Shown here: piece by piece, positions 24,859-34,496 of the stretch
How the letters are laid out: every line of letters begins with the position of its first letter
How positions within the stretch are numbered: position 1 is the first letter of the stretch
Assembly: GCA_963204915.1 (NCBI GenBank)
Contig: CAUJHS010000102.1
Location: 40,127-104,126, forward strand
DNA: 64,000 nucleotides
Reading direction: 5' to 3'
Source of the DNA: Planctomycetota bacterium
GTDB taxonomy: Bacteria > Planctomycetota > Planctomycetia > Pirellulales > Pirellulaceae
Program-made: the position numbers and the translations under genes
Notes under the pieces: generated by a model
Seen by the model: only the letters and a program-made list of their open reading frames with translations
Told to the model about the DNA's origin: nothing
The model's database searches: none

Positions 24859-26067
24859 CTATGGCTCGCGTCGCAGATTAACGCCGTGAGGGGCATTTTC
24901 CGCAGTGTACCACGCTTTCCAGGCGGCGGAATTGTACCCGTGATGAACCCCCGTGAGCGCAGTAAGCGCTTGAAGAACTGCTGGGTTTTGCACTTCGCGT
25001 TCAATGACTTTGGGTTTGCCGCCTACGCCTAATCCGCCTCCACCGTCCGAACTGAAGGTCGGAGTTAAACTTCCTTGACCGCCGCCCGATTGAATGACCT
25101 GTTTATGTTTTGTTACCAGCGCGTTCATCAACGGCACGATGGCGCGCGGGTCGCCCATACGCGCCAACGCTACGGCGGCGCGATTGATCATGTAGTTTTC
25201 TTTGTGTCCCAAGGCCTGAATAAACACGGGAACGGCGCCACGTTCGTTGCGACGTACGAGCTGGTCCAAGCATAAGTCGCGGATGCGTTCATCATTGTGA
25301 TTCAAAGCGTGAGCAATGAGCGCGCCGGTAGCCGCCCCATGATTGAGCCTCCCCAGAACATCGACGTAAAGCACCGTGAGGTCAGGGTGTGTTTCTTCGT
25401 TGAGTTGCTCAACCAAAGCGGGGGCGGCCAAAGGATCGCGAATGGCTCGCATTTGAGCGATTGCTTCGGGACCTCGCCGTTTACCCACCTGACTGCGCCA
25501 ATTGCGCACATCACGTCGCCACTGGTTCTCCGCGTCAGAAACGCGGGCTTTTTGTTCTTCGATTTCGATCTCCTGCGGCAGCCGCCACGCGCCGCCGAAT
25601 CGAACGTACCCAAGACTTCGCATATGCTCGTCGGGTTGTATCCACTTGCCGTCAACCTTGTTGTAGCCCAAGGCGAGTCGAGCGGGTTTGTGTTCCGGAT
25701 CGATCGTTAGCAACTGTTGTAAATGGGTTTCACGCTCCTCGTTCAAACCCGATTCGCGGCACCATTCAGCCATGGCCCACAACCCCTCGACCGTCATAGG
25801 CATTCGTGGAAGCAACGCGAGATATTGTTTCTCGACAGGCGAAAGCGCAACGACATCCTCGACTTGATCCGCTTGCAACGTGATTCGGCCTCCGGCGGTC
25901 GTCTCGATGACGTAGCTTTCTCGCGGCGCTTGCTCTGGGTTTAGCAACGTTCCCTCGATGCGACCTCCCGTCGTAAGATGAAACGTATCCGCATGGCAAT
26001 AGCTTGCCCCCGCCGCAATAACGGCGAAAAGCACAGTGCGGGTTGAAATGCTTGCCTTCTGCAACAT
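24859..26067 (-). CDS. Exported HEAT-repeat protein
   Basis: A ~402-residue protein with a signal peptide (cut near SYCHA). Residues ~25-65 form a small beta domain (FHLTTGGRIEGTLLN) of the type seen in planctomycete surface proteins. Residues ~85-180 are TPR-like and mention-worthy for KVDGKWIQPDEHMRSLGYVRF. HEAT repeats follow from ~residue 205 to 320 (AAPALVEQLNEETHPDLTVLYVDV and similar). A Gly/Ser-rich linker comes before the final helix. The ATG at 26067 replaces a TTG at 26082. Function unknown; probably a scaffold in the periplasm. Confidence 0.7.
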   Translation of the reverse strand: MLQKASISTRTVLFAVIAAGASYCHADTFHLTTGGRIEGTLLNPEQAPRESYVIETTAGGRITLQADQVEDVVALSPVEKQYLALLPRMPMTVEGLWAMAEWCRESGLNEERETHLQQLLTIDPEHKPARLALGYNKVDGKWIQPDEHMRSLGYVRFGGAWRLPQEIEIEEQKARVSDAENQWRRDVRNWRSQVGKRRGPEAIAQMRAIRDPLAAPALVEQLNEETHPDLTVLYVDVLGRLNHGAATGALIAHALNHNDERIRDLCLDQLVRRNERGAVPVFIQALGHKENYMINRAAVALARMGDPRAIVPLMNALVTKHKQVIQSGGGQGSLTPTFSSDGGGGLGVGGKPKVIEREVQNPAVLQALTALTGVHHGYNSAAWKAWYTAENAPHGVNLRREP

Positions 26068-26163
26068 CGTTAATTCGCCCAAGTCCGGGCCTAGCTTATC
26101 TCGTTCAGTATAATTAGCGGTGCGAAAATGTGTGCCCTCGTTGGTTGGCCTTGGCGTGGGGTG

Positions 26164-27258
26164 CTAATTCTTCGAAAGGTCCCATGCGGTAAGCCATTCG
26201 GTGTCGGAACGCTTTAACCCAAATTCGGTTAAAAGTCGCTTCTCCATATCTGGCAAATGCGCTGCGCCGTAGAAAATGGCGATTCGTTGTTTGCCTTCGT
26301 CAAGTTGGCGTCGCAAAACGTCAATCGCTTTCTTATTGCGTTCGGTAACAATCGTTGACCCGTCCGGCCCGTCCAACGAGGCGGCGCCGGCGCCTAATGT
26401 CGTCATTTGCTCCGCCATTACTCGCTTTAAGCGAGCGGCGCGGTTGTTGGAGAACATCGCCAACATCATTTCCAGATCGCTTAGTTGTCCTGCATTATCT
26501 TCGTTAATCTCTAAGCCTTTGCCCGTCAGTACATTACGCCATTGACGGGCAAGCGATTGCTGCACCTGTGACGCTTTCTTTTTCGAAGTGAGCGATAAAA
26601 CGAGATCGACCATGCTCGAACGTTCCGTTTGGCTTTCCTTTTGCCTTTGTTGAGCCATGCCTTCAAACGTCATTTTTAGGAGCATTTGCGTAAAACTTTC
26701 GCCGCGGTCCTTCATCGACTGGGCAAACTCTTCGGGCGACATATCGGCATGCACAAAATTCTGACGTGTGTAATCAATCACACTCAATTGGTGCTCCAGG
26801 TCGAGCAATTCCTTCATGCCGCCTTGAAGTTGGGAAATCGGATGCCGGTCCTGCCGATCAAGGCCTCCCTTGGGAATACGTGTTCCTTCCGGCGCAACTA
26901 ACTCGTACAGCACCACGTCATACGACCGGAATGCTTCGTTGAGCCGTTCGTAATAGGCGCGGTCGGCAATATGAACGGCGCCGACCAAATCAACGTACAA
27001 CCCGCTTTGTCCGTCAGCGGGGACATAACGCACAACCGCCGTTTCCAAGGCTTGGGCGACGGCTTGGTCATCCCGCCGGATGCGAACGAACTCAGTGTTC
27101 GTGGCTGACTCAACAACGGTCTCGGCTCCACTGGCGACAATTGGCGCTTCATCTGCCGAAACGGCCGTTGCCGAAATGGCCATACCAATCAAAATCAATA
27201 ACACTCCCAATGGGCAGATTGACCAAGTTCGCAAGATTGACGGGATACGAATCGACAT
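26164..27258 (-). CDS. TraB/GumN-like exported protein
   Basis: A ~364-residue protein with a signal peptide or anchor at residues 10-35. Two conserved blocks fit the TraB/GumN (Tiki-like) fold. VDLVGAVHIADRAYYERLN comes early, with GxxH and the following YDVVLYEL. Near the C-terminus IAIFYGAAHLPDMEKRL carries a second G-A-A-H. The middle ~150 residues are helical and charged. Some eukaryotic relatives are metalloproteases; bacterial ones are untested. The ATG at 27258 is preferred, because the in-frame start at 27333 would put 25 extra residues before the leader. Confidence 0.75.
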   Translation of the reverse strand: MSIRIPSILRTWSICPLGVLLILIGMAISATAVSADEAPIVASGAETVVESATNTEFVRIRRDDQAVAQALETAVVRYVPADGQSGLYVDLVGAVHIADRAYYERLNEAFRSYDVVLYELVAPEGTRIPKGGLDRQDRHPISQLQGGMKELLDLEHQLSVIDYTRQNFVHADMSPEEFAQSMKDRGESFTQMLLKMTFEGMAQQRQKESQTERSSMVDLVLSLTSKKKASQVQQSLARQWRNVLTGKGLEINEDNAGQLSDLEMMLAMFSNNRAARLKRVMAEQMTTLGAGAASLDGPDGSTIVTERNKKAIDVLRRQLDEGKQRIAIFYGAAHLPDMEKRLLTEFGLKRSDTEWLTAWDLSKN

Positions 27259-27689
27259 GAGTTCTACAAGAGAGTAGGTAAGAGACGAGGTCGCGACACG
27301 GCAACTGCTCAAAGTATACGCCGCCACGATCATAACGGCAATTTCGTGCGGTTTTCGCGTAAACTATTGTGAACTAACAGTTTGTGGGAATGCGAAATGT
27401 GCGTTTTGGCGTTCGCGGCATAAAAAAGAGGCGGTTTCCTCCGATTGGTCCTGGTGAGGAAGTCAAAATAACTTGCGATACCGCTGAAAAATGCCGTTCT
27501 TATCGATAGGACCGTCGGAAGCGCAAGGCTAGGAATGATCGTCGCTCGCCTAAATTCCGGCAAGGCTTTCCTTTCTTGTTCAACTTGCACGACGGGCAGT
27601 TCCGATACTACCGCTACAAGCCGTTTCGCGTCGTCCCGGGGGGCGTCGCGGGCTTTTGGAGAATGAACATCCAGAGGCGCCAGCGAACT
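27259..27689. other. Intergenic region between divergent envelope-protein genes
   Basis: This stretch holds the promoters of the TraB/GumN-like gene (minus) and the beta-barrel gene (plus). No supported gene lies here. In-frame codons upstream of the barrel reach back to 27576, but the leader peptide points to the start at 27690. An ATG at 27663 is a possible alternative. No clear repeat or promoter pair was found. Confidence 0.4.
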
Positions 27690-28751
27690 ATGTCGATCGC
27701 ACGCATTCCGCTTTGGCTCTCCGTGTTGACCCTCGTCGCCGGATTATCCACAAAAGCCAATGCCCAGTTCCCAACGACGACACACCAATTTGGTGGGGCC
27801 GGTTTTTGGGAGCCGGATCATCTGGGGTTGGTAAACCCGCAGATTCCGCTCAATTACTTTGAGCCGGACTTTCAGTTCTTTGCTCCAGCCGACGTGAGCA
27901 CGTTCGGCGGCTATCCTGAGCCGAACATCGGGTTCTTTTTCAGCTACGATCGTCTGTACTGGAATGTTCAGCGATCCGAGACGGACGCGGCGCCCTATGA
28001 AGGCGACTTCACCTGGGGCAACCGAGTCGACTTCGGTTACATGATGGAGACCGGCCACGGTTGGCTGTTAAGCGCCTACCTGTTGGACGGGCCCAATGTT
28101 TACCGGAACATCGATTTCTTCTTCCAAGAGGATACCGATGGCGACGGAAACGACGAGCGCGTCACCCAAACGGAGTCGGAAAACAATGCCGACTTCGAGG
28201 GGGTCGAAGTCAATAAGACATTTCGTTGGAAGCCCGTCGGGAAGAACTACATTATTGAACCGATGATTGGCGCTCGGTTCATGCGATTCACCGACTATGA
28301 TTTTGTAACTGAATTGATTGAAAACATTGACGACGATGGCGTCGTGGTTTCCATCCAACCACCCTTTACTGACCGTACGATCGCGGAAAACAATATCCTT
28401 GGCGGCCAACTCGGCGTTCGCATTCATCATCAAACCGAGCGCTGGGTTACGTCGATCGAATCGAAGTTTGTACCTGCGATCAACTACCAGTTCTACACCA
28501 ATCCGATCTTCTTCGAAGAGAACGAAGATTACAGTGAATTCACCATTTTCGGTCAGGTTCGCATGACGGCGACTTACAAGCTGACGCGCGACATCTCGAT
28601 AGGAACTGGTTTCGATATCATGCACTTTGGTCGCGGGATTGCACGGGGCCGTAACTTTGAGACTCTCGGAGACCGTCGGATCAACCTGCCACAAAACGAT
28701 CAAGACCTAACGATTGGCGGTTTCTCGATGCTGTTCCAGCTCAATCGATAA
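27690..28751 (+). CDS. Outer-membrane beta-barrel-like protein
   Basis: A 353-residue protein with a signal peptide (~1-25, cut near ANAQF). The rest is a run of amphipathic beta-strands rich in aromatic residues (NIGFFFSYDRLYWNV, WLLSAYLLDG, MIGARFMRFTDYDFV). It ends in an aromatic-containing strand (GGFSMLFQLNR), as expected for an outer-membrane barrel. An acidic loop (DTDGDGNDE) might bind calcium. It differs from the BBP7 protein at the other end of the window, but the FFSYDRLYW strand is similar to BBP7 openings. Alternative start at 27663. Confidence 0.62.
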   Translation: MSIARIPLWLSVLTLVAGLSTKANAQFPTTTHQFGGAGFWEPDHLGLVNPQIPLNYFEPDFQFFAPADVSTFGGYPEPNIGFFFSYDRLYWNVQRSETDAAPYEGDFTWGNRVDFGYMMETGHGWLLSAYLLDGPNVYRNIDFFFQEDTDGDGNDERVTQTESENNADFEGVEVNKTFRWKPVGKNYIIEPMIGARFMRFTDYDFVTELIENIDDDGVVVSIQPPFTDRTIAENNILGGQLGVRIHHQTERWVTSIESKFVPAINYQFYTNPIFFEENEDYSEFTIFGQVRMTATYKLTRDISIGTGFDIMHFGRGIARGRNFETLGDRRINLPQNDQDLTIGGFSMLFQLNR

Positions 28752-28764
28752 CCGGGAAAATATC

Positions 28765-30027
28765 CTACCAGGGCCAACGAAATCGTGTTACTCGATACGG
28801 CCCTGGCGGAATATGCGGCGATGAATTATTAAGCAGTTCGGCCACGAGTTTTCCCGTGGCCGGCGACATGGCGACTCCCTCCATGTTGTGGCCGGCGGCG
28901 ATCACAACATTCTCCATCTGGGGGCATCGGTCGATGACGGGCACGCCGTCGAATGTCATCGGACGCCACCCGAACCACTCTTCCTCGACAGGGTCGCAGT
29001 ACGGCTCATGAAGGTAGGGCCGAGCGCCGTCACGCAGTAGTTGCAGCCGATTACGATTGAGAGTTTCATCGTAACCGGCCAATTCCATCGTCGACCCGAG
29101 CCGGTAGCCCGATTGCATCGGCGTGACTGCAACACGCGTTTCGGGAAAAATCATCGGTGTCGTTGGACAGCGAGCCGGGCGCGGCATTGTCACCGAATAA
29201 CCCTTGCCAGGTTGAATCGGAATGCGGCAGCCAAGGTCACGATTCAACCGCGGTGTGAGCGCGCCCGTAGCGACGACAAAAGCGTGTGCGGTGATCTCAC
29301 CCTGGTTGGTGACAATGGCTTGAGCACGGCTCCCTTTGTGAAGAAAGCCCTTGAATTGGCAATATTCACGAATTTGCACCCCGCGGTCTTCAAGACGTTG
29401 GCGCCAACTCGAAAGCAGACGATCTGGCCGAAGGTGCGCCTCTTGCGGATAGTACCAAGCGCCCGCTAAGCCTACCTTTAAAGCGGGTTCATGCTGAACT
29501 AGCTCGTCGCCATCCCAATGTTCCGCAGCGACATTAAATTCATCCCGCAGCAATTGATCGACATGGCCATAGGCTTCCATCGCCGTGTGCGAATGATACA
29601 CGAACAGTAGTCCCCGATGTTCCCATTCGCAATCAAGACGCTGTCCGACGACAAGTTCGTCCCATAATTTTCTTGACGATTGAAGCAAGTTTTGTCGCGC
29701 TCGCCCAGCTTCGCGCATGTCGCGGGCATTACATCGCAGTGCGAAACGCCCTAGCCACGTCCACAACGATGGATCAAACCGCGGACGGATGGTAAAGGGC
29801 GCGTTCTTCTGAAACATTGCTTGTATCGCCGCACGAACCGCTCCCGGTTCGGCTAAGGGCAGCACGTGACTTGGCACAATCAGGCCACAATTGCCGTGTG
29901 AACAGCCGTGGCCAAATCGGCCTTGATCAATAACTTCTACCGTCCAACCGGTTTCGGCGAGAAAATGGGCGCATGCAGCGCCAATCACACCGCCGCCAAC
30001 AACAACGACCCTACCTGCTGCATTCAT
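28765..30027 (-). CDS. DadA-like D-amino-acid dehydrogenase / FAD oxidoreductase
   Basis: A 420-residue DAO-family protein: VVVGGGVIGAACAHFLAETGW for FAD binding, GCSHGNCGLIVPSHVLPLAEPG as in DadA, and a C-terminal GWRPMTFDGVPVIDRC plus AAGHNMEGVAMSPATG. It likely oxidises D-amino acids (or hydroxyproline/proline-type amines) and passes electrons to the respiratory chain. No alanine racemase or proline gene is adjacent. It converges on the beta-barrel gene with 13 bases between. Confidence 0.85.
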   Translation of the reverse strand: MNAAGRVVVVGGGVIGAACAHFLAETGWTVEVIDQGRFGHGCSHGNCGLIVPSHVLPLAEPGAVRAAIQAMFQKNAPFTIRPRFDPSLWTWLGRFALRCNARDMREAGRARQNLLQSSRKLWDELVVGQRLDCEWEHRGLLFVYHSHTAMEAYGHVDQLLRDEFNVAAEHWDGDELVQHEPALKVGLAGAWYYPQEAHLRPDRLLSSWRQRLEDRGVQIREYCQFKGFLHKGSRAQAIVTNQGEITAHAFVVATGALTPRLNRDLGCRIPIQPGKGYSVTMPRPARCPTTPMIFPETRVAVTPMQSGYRLGSTMELAGYDETLNRNRLQLLRDGARPYLHEPYCDPVEEEWFGWRPMTFDGVPVIDRCPQMENVVIAAGHNMEGVAMSPATGKLVAELLNNSSPHIPPGPYRVTRFRWPW

Positions 30028-30295
30028 GCGCTAATCTCAGTGACTCGATGGCTTTTGCCGTTTCGTGCGTTTTGTCGCATTCTCGGACATGGGGCATGAA
30101 AAGTCGACGCACTTTAGGCGAGTGACGATGGAATCAAAAGGCATTTTCATCGCATCGTAGCCAAGTCGCAAGCGGCGCTTTAGGCGGTTTAATGCGATCT
30201 TGCCGATGGGCGACTCTCTATGACAGCGGCTCGCCTTAGGCAACCGATGTAAGGAAATGGTGTGTTGTTGAATTATTACGCGGCGGGAGGAAACC

Positions 30296-30850
30296 ATGAA
30301 GCGCGTATGGATGGGGCTGGTGTTGGGAGCGGCGATGTTCGGAGGAGCATCGGCGGTTCACGCCGAATGGAGGGATAGTTGGAACGGCTTTTGGCATCGC
30401 TGCGAATTGGATTACCTGCGCAACGCCCATTGGCCTCAGCCTTTTGTATACCCAGACCGCGAGGCGGTTCGGGCCCCGTTCATCACAATGGCCGCCAAGG
30501 GCTGGCAGCGTCAGAATACTCTCGGCGATTATCATTTTGACCCCAACACGCATGAGCTGAATCATGCGGGACAACTTCGGGTCCGAGCAATTGCGGCGCA
30601 GACATCGCCAGAACGGCGCGCCGTGTTTGTGTATCGCGGTGCTACGCCGGAAATCACCTCGACACGTGTTGACTCCGTACAGCGGCATGTGGTGAGCGTC
30701 GTTCCGCAAGGCGAACTTCCCGCCGTGCTTGACACTGGCGTGCCTCCCGTTGAACGTCCCGGTGATCAAATCGATCAGATACAAACACGTGTTTTGACGA
30801 GCATGCCGGAACCCGTGCTCCCGCCATTTCAGCAAGTGGGATCTCAATAA
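30296..30850 (+). CDS. Small exported protein of unknown function
   Basis: A 184-residue protein with a clear Sec signal (1-23, cut at VHAEW). The mature part opens with a Trp-rich stretch (WRDSWNGFWHRCELDYLRNAHWPQPFVYP) that includes one Cys. A mixed region and a Pro/Gln-rich tail follow. I know no family name; the pattern recalls conserved planctomycete-only secreted proteins. A GGGAGG site 5 bases before the ATG and an excellent terminator after it imply a strongly expressed single-gene unit. Confidence 0.75.
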   Translation: MKRVWMGLVLGAAMFGGASAVHAEWRDSWNGFWHRCELDYLRNAHWPQPFVYPDREAVRAPFITMAAKGWQRQNTLGDYHFDPNTHELNHAGQLRVRAIAAQTSPERRAVFVYRGATPEITSTRVDSVQRHVVSVVPQGELPAVLDTGVPPVERPGDQIDQIQTRVLTSMPEPVLPPFQQVGSQ

Positions 30851-30881
30851 TAACGCGTAAAACCTGAGGTGCGCATATTTA

Positions 30882-30907
30882 GCCCCATCGTTGTGATGGG
30901 GCTTTTT
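30882..30907 (+). terminator. Rho-independent terminator
   Basis: GCCCCATC (30882-30889) and GATGGGGC (30895-30902) form a perfect 8-bp stem around a 5-base loop, followed by TTTTT. It lies 32 bases after the small exported protein. Confidence 0.93.
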
Positions 30908-31034
30908 CGTATCTCGGTGGCTATAATTTCGACGAGAGGGCGAACCGTGCAGCTTGGTTTGCGTTAGCTAACCCATGGAATTGCGTCGGCTTTGACAATA
31001 ACTCTAGGCAGCCCCCAAGGGCGTTCTTTCTTTC

Positions 31035-32867
31035 ATGACCGCGATTCTCGGTCTGTCGGCGTTTTTCCATGATTCCGCGGCTGCGGTTGTGGTGGATGGC
31101 GCGATTGTCGCTGCGGCGCAAGAAGAACGGTTCACCCGTCTCAAACATGACGCCAGGTTCCCCGCAAATGCAATTCAGTATTGTTTGGAGAAAGCGGGAA
31201 TTACGCCTGACGAATTGGATTATGTGGGCTTTTATGAGAAACCGCTAGTGAAATTCGAGCGGTTATTAGAGTCGTACATGGCGTATGCGCCGCGAGGGTT
31301 TCTCACGTTTGCAAACGCTATGCCGTTATGGCTCAAGCAAAAACTTCACTTGCCGCGTGAGATTCGTCGGGGGCTCGGCGGAAAATTTCGACGTCGCTTG
31401 GTGTTTTTGGAACATCACCAGTCGCATGCTGCAAGTGCGTTCTTTCCTTCGCCCTACGAGAATGCGGCAATCCTTACCGCTGACGGTGTGGGAGAGTGGG
31501 CGACGGCGACGGTTGGCGCCGGTTGCCGTAACCGGATTGAAATCTTACAGGAGCTACGTTTTCCGCATTCGCCCGGACTTTTGTATTCGGCCTTGACCGC
31601 GTACTGCGGCTTTCGCGTCAATTCCGGTGAGTACAAGCTGATGGGGCTTGCGCCTTACGGCCAACCTCGATACGCCGAACTTTTTCTCGAGAAGCTCATC
31701 CGTCTGAAGGATGATGGGTCATTTCGCTTGAACATGGATTACTTCGCCTACGTTCATAGCTCGATGATGACCTCGCGAAAGTTTGACAAACTTTTGGGCG
31801 GTCGTCGTCGGCGACCCGGAGCGGAAATTACTGAGCGAGAACTGGACTTGGCCGCGTCGATTCAACGCGTGATTGAAATCATTCTACTGCGCATGTCTCA
31901 TCATGCGCATGAGCGAACAGGCTCGACGCGATTGGTCCTGGCTGGCGGTGTAGCGCTAAATTGCGTTGCAAATGCAAGAATTGTGAACGAAGGTCCGTTT
32001 GACGCGGTTTGGGTTCAACCTGCGGCGGGAGACGCTGGCGGCGCACTCGGCGCGGCGCTTTTTATTTGGCACCAACTCCTTGAAAAAGAGCGCATTCCCG
32101 ACTGCAAAGACTCGCAACAGGGTTCGCGTTTGGGACCAGGCTTTAGCGACGCAGAAATTGAAATTGCACTGTCACAAGTCGGAGCGAAGTTTGCTGGTTG
32201 TGAAGACGAGAATTCCCTGTGCGAAAAGGTCGCTATGTTATTGGCTCAGGGAAGTGTCGTGGGATGGTTTCAAGGACGAATGGAATTTGGCCCTCGTGCG
32301 CTTGGCTCGCGTAGTATTCTGGCGGACCCGCGTCGTTACGATATGCGAGAACGGTTAAATCAGAAAGTCAAACGGCGTGAGCCGTTTCGACCCTTCGCAC
32401 CGGCGGTATTGGTGGAGCGAGTTGACGAAATCTTTGCCGCGCCAAAGGGGTTTGAAAGTCCATATATGTCGTTTACGGTGTTGCGCCGTAATGGTTCTTC
32501 GGCAGTCGCGGCCCCTGGATCTTTGGGCCCGATGCGAGAAGCAAACATCGCTCCCAATTCTCTTCCCGCAATCACGCATGTTGATGGTTCAGCCCGCGTG
32601 CAGACGGTCGATGCTCGGCGCGATGCGCGGTTTCACTTGCTCTTGAGAAAATTTGCAGAATTGACCGGATGCCCTGTTCTGCTCAATACAAGCTTCAACG
32701 TTCGCGGAGAACCGCTCGTGTGCACCCCGCACGATGCATATCAGTGTTTTCTTGCAACCGACATCGACTACTTGGCTATCGGAAGGTTTTTGTTGCCCAA
32801 GTCAGAACAGTCGCCAGACGCCAAAAATCTCGCGTTAGGGCGCTTAGCGCAGTTCGCTCCGGACTAA
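31035..32867 (+). CDS. NodU/CmcH-family carbamoyltransferase
   Basis: A 610-residue O-carbamoyltransferase. The N-terminal Kae1-like half has EERFTRLKHDARFP and EHHQSHAASAF (126-136), whose His residues bind the metal used in making carbamoyl-AMP. It also has ADGVGEWATATV, AGGVALNCVANA and GDAGGALGAA. The C-terminal half has MEFGPRALGSRSILADPR, then GCPVLLNTSFNVRGEPLV. Such enzymes carbamoylate sugars or hydroxyls of secondary metabolites and surface glycans. The SxtJ-like gene starts 9 bases after its stop codon. Confidence 0.93.
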   Translation: MTAILGLSAFFHDSAAAVVVDGAIVAAAQEERFTRLKHDARFPANAIQYCLEKAGITPDELDYVGFYEKPLVKFERLLESYMAYAPRGFLTFANAMPLWLKQKLHLPREIRRGLGGKFRRRLVFLEHHQSHAASAFFPSPYENAAILTADGVGEWATATVGAGCRNRIEILQELRFPHSPGLLYSALTAYCGFRVNSGEYKLMGLAPYGQPRYAELFLEKLIRLKDDGSFRLNMDYFAYVHSSMMTSRKFDKLLGGRRRRPGAEITERELDLAASIQRVIEIILLRMSHHAHERTGSTRLVLAGGVALNCVANARIVNEGPFDAVWVQPAAGDAGGALGAALFIWHQLLEKERIPDCKDSQQGSRLGPGFSDAEIEIALSQVGAKFAGCEDENSLCEKVAMLLAQGSVVGWFQGRMEFGPRALGSRSILADPRRYDMRERLNQKVKRREPFRPFAPAVLVERVDEIFAAPKGFESPYMSFTVLRRNGSSAVAAPGSLGPMREANIAPNSLPAITHVDGSARVQTVDARRDARFHLLLRKFAELTGCPVLLNTSFNVRGEPLVCTPHDAYQCFLATDIDYLAIGRFLLPKSEQSPDAKNLALGRLAQFAPD

Positions 32868-32876
32868 ACGAATCCG

Positions 32877-33290
32877 ATGTTCAACTTGTCTGGAAAATTA
32901 ACAACTCGCGAGCTGCGGTGGTTTGCTGCGGTTGGGCTGCCATTGTTTACATCTGTGGTCAGCATACTCGTGTGGCGTTCAACCGGGCTCCCCCATGTTG
33001 CCGCAGCGATTGCCGTTGTGATGGCGCCCTTATGCGTTGCTGGACTGTTGTGGCCTGATTTTATCCGTCCCGTGTATCTCGTTTGGAAAAGCGCCGCTTG
33101 GTTAATCAGTTGGATTCTCGGGCTTACCATGCTTGCGATAGCGTTTTACTGCGTAATAACCCCGCTCGGTTGTATGCTTCGTTGTCTTAGCCGAGATGCA
33201 CTCGACATACAGCAGCGGCTCGACGCGGAAACCTATTGGCGTGAACCCCCCTCGGCGCCTAACTACCGTCGGTATTTCAGGCAGTTTTGA
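32877..33290 (+). CDS. SxtJ-like membrane protein
   Basis: A 137-residue protein with four hydrophobic segments in two hairpins: residues ~15-31 (FAAVGLPLFTSVVSILVW), ~38-58, ~66-80 and ~82-102. The N-terminus FNLSGKLTTRELRWFA and the fixed position after a carbamoyltransferase fit the SxtJ family named in saxitoxin clusters, but common in non-toxin carbamoyltransferase pairs. A small DUF5989 gene often seen between the two is absent here. The function is unknown; it may tether the transferase to the membrane. Confidence 0.72.
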   Translation: MFNLSGKLTTRELRWFAAVGLPLFTSVVSILVWRSTGLPHVAAAIAVVMAPLCVAGLLWPDFIRPVYLVWKSAAWLISWILGLTMLAIAFYCVITPLGCMLRCLSRDALDIQQRLDAETYWREPPSAPNYRRYFRQF

Positions 33291-33353
33291 CGCCGCTTTA
33301 GTGTTTCGCATTGTGTCGCACGCGTTCGTCGAGAAGTGAAACGTTGGAATGGG

Positions 33354-34496
33354 CTAGCGGCGAAGTTTGGCAATTGTTTGCACAACGCGTTGTGCGGCTT
33401 GGATTACTTCTGCTTCCTTGGTCAATACGCTCACGCTGAAGCGCAGCGCCGATCGTACGATCTCATGGGTACAACCCATAGCCAATAGCGCGGGCGATGG
33501 CTCGCTTGACCCGCTCGCACATGCGGAGCCGGTCGAACATGCAATCCCGGCTAAATCGAGAGCCATCAACGCCGCTTGTCGGTCAACGCCCGGAAAGGCC
33601 ACACAGGTGGTGTGAGGAGCGCGTTGCGCGTTGCGACCAATAAACACTGCATCCTTCAGTTCCTGCGAAACGATTACTTCAAAACGGTCTCGAAGGACCG
33701 CCATGACGCGCGAATGAGAATCGAGCTCCTGCGTAGCTAACTCAAGCGCGCAGCGCATTCCCGCTACAAGCGCAACTGGCTCCGTTCCGGGACGACTGGA
33801 CAATTGTTGTGATCCGCCATAAAGGATGGGCATGACGGCCACGTCACTACGCACAAGAAGTGCTCCGATCCCCACCGGGCCATGGAATTTGTGAGGCGTC
33901 ACGGTCATCGCAGCGACATTCAAGTCGCTAAACCTTACGTTGATCTTGCCCACGGCTTGTACTGCGTCAGTATGCAAGGGCACATTAGCGGCAGCACAGA
34001 GTTGCGCGAGTTTTTCAATCGGTTGGAGGACGCCCGTCTCGTTATTGACCATCATGACGCTAACCAGCCGCGTTGGCGACTGTTCGAGCAGTTCGCCGAG
34101 ATGAGCCGAGTCGACTACTCCATCGTTCCTTGTCCGAATGGTTTGAACATCGACGCCGCATCGCGCCAGTTCCGTAGCAGCTCCTAAGATGCTGGGATGT
34201 TCAATGGACGAGACAATCACCTTTCCGGGTGCGCGAGCATTAAGGCCAAACAGGGCTAGATTATTCGCTTCCGTCCCGCCACTTGTGAAGATCACTCGAT
34301 CTGGAGAATACGTTGACGCATTTGCACCCAAATGCTGTGCAATACTCTCGCGTGCGTCTTCGAGCGCGCGTTGTGCGCGACGGCCGGCGCGATGCTGGCT
34401 TGCCGGATTGGCGAAGTGTTCGCGCCAGCAGTGACTCATCACCTCCAAGACTTCCGGCCGGATCACCGTGGTAGCGTTGTTATCAAGGTAAATCAT
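33354..34496 (-). CDS. Cysteine desulfurase (NifS/IscS family)
   Basis: A 380-residue class V PLP enzyme. It opens with MIYLDNNATTVIRPEV. PLP binds K203 in TPHKFHGPVG, and the catalytic loop is STGSACASGSSEPSP with C326. Cys loop and length fit the NifS/IscS group (type I), not SufS. It supplies sulfur for Fe-S clusters or tRNA thiolation. Its ATG shares one base with the stop codon of the upstream gene (TGATG), so translation is coupled. No iscU, iscA or mnmA is seen beside it. Confidence 0.92.
   Translation of the reverse strand: MIYLDNNATTVIRPEVLEVMSHCWREHFANPASQHRAGRRAQRALEDARESIAQHLGANASTYSPDRVIFTSGGTEANNLALFGLNARAPGKVIVSSIEHPSILGAATELARCGVDVQTIRTRNDGVVDSAHLGELLEQSPTRLVSVMMVNNETGVLQPIEKLAQLCAAANVPLHTDAVQAVGKINVRFSDLNVAAMTVTPHKFHGPVGIGALLVRSDVAVMPILYGGSQQLSSRPGTEPVALVAGMRCALELATQELDSHSRVMAVLRDRFEVIVSQELKDAVFIGRNAQRAPHTTCVAFPGVDRQAALMALDLAGIACSTGSACASGSSEPSPALLAMGCTHEIVRSALRFSVSVLTKEAEVIQAAQRVVQTIAKLRR

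Noticed and set aside
30037..30297. 86-codon minus-strand open frame in the DadA-small protein gap
   Set aside because: It is basic and Arg/Lys-rich without a pattern, ends under the next gene's start, and shows no family signature.
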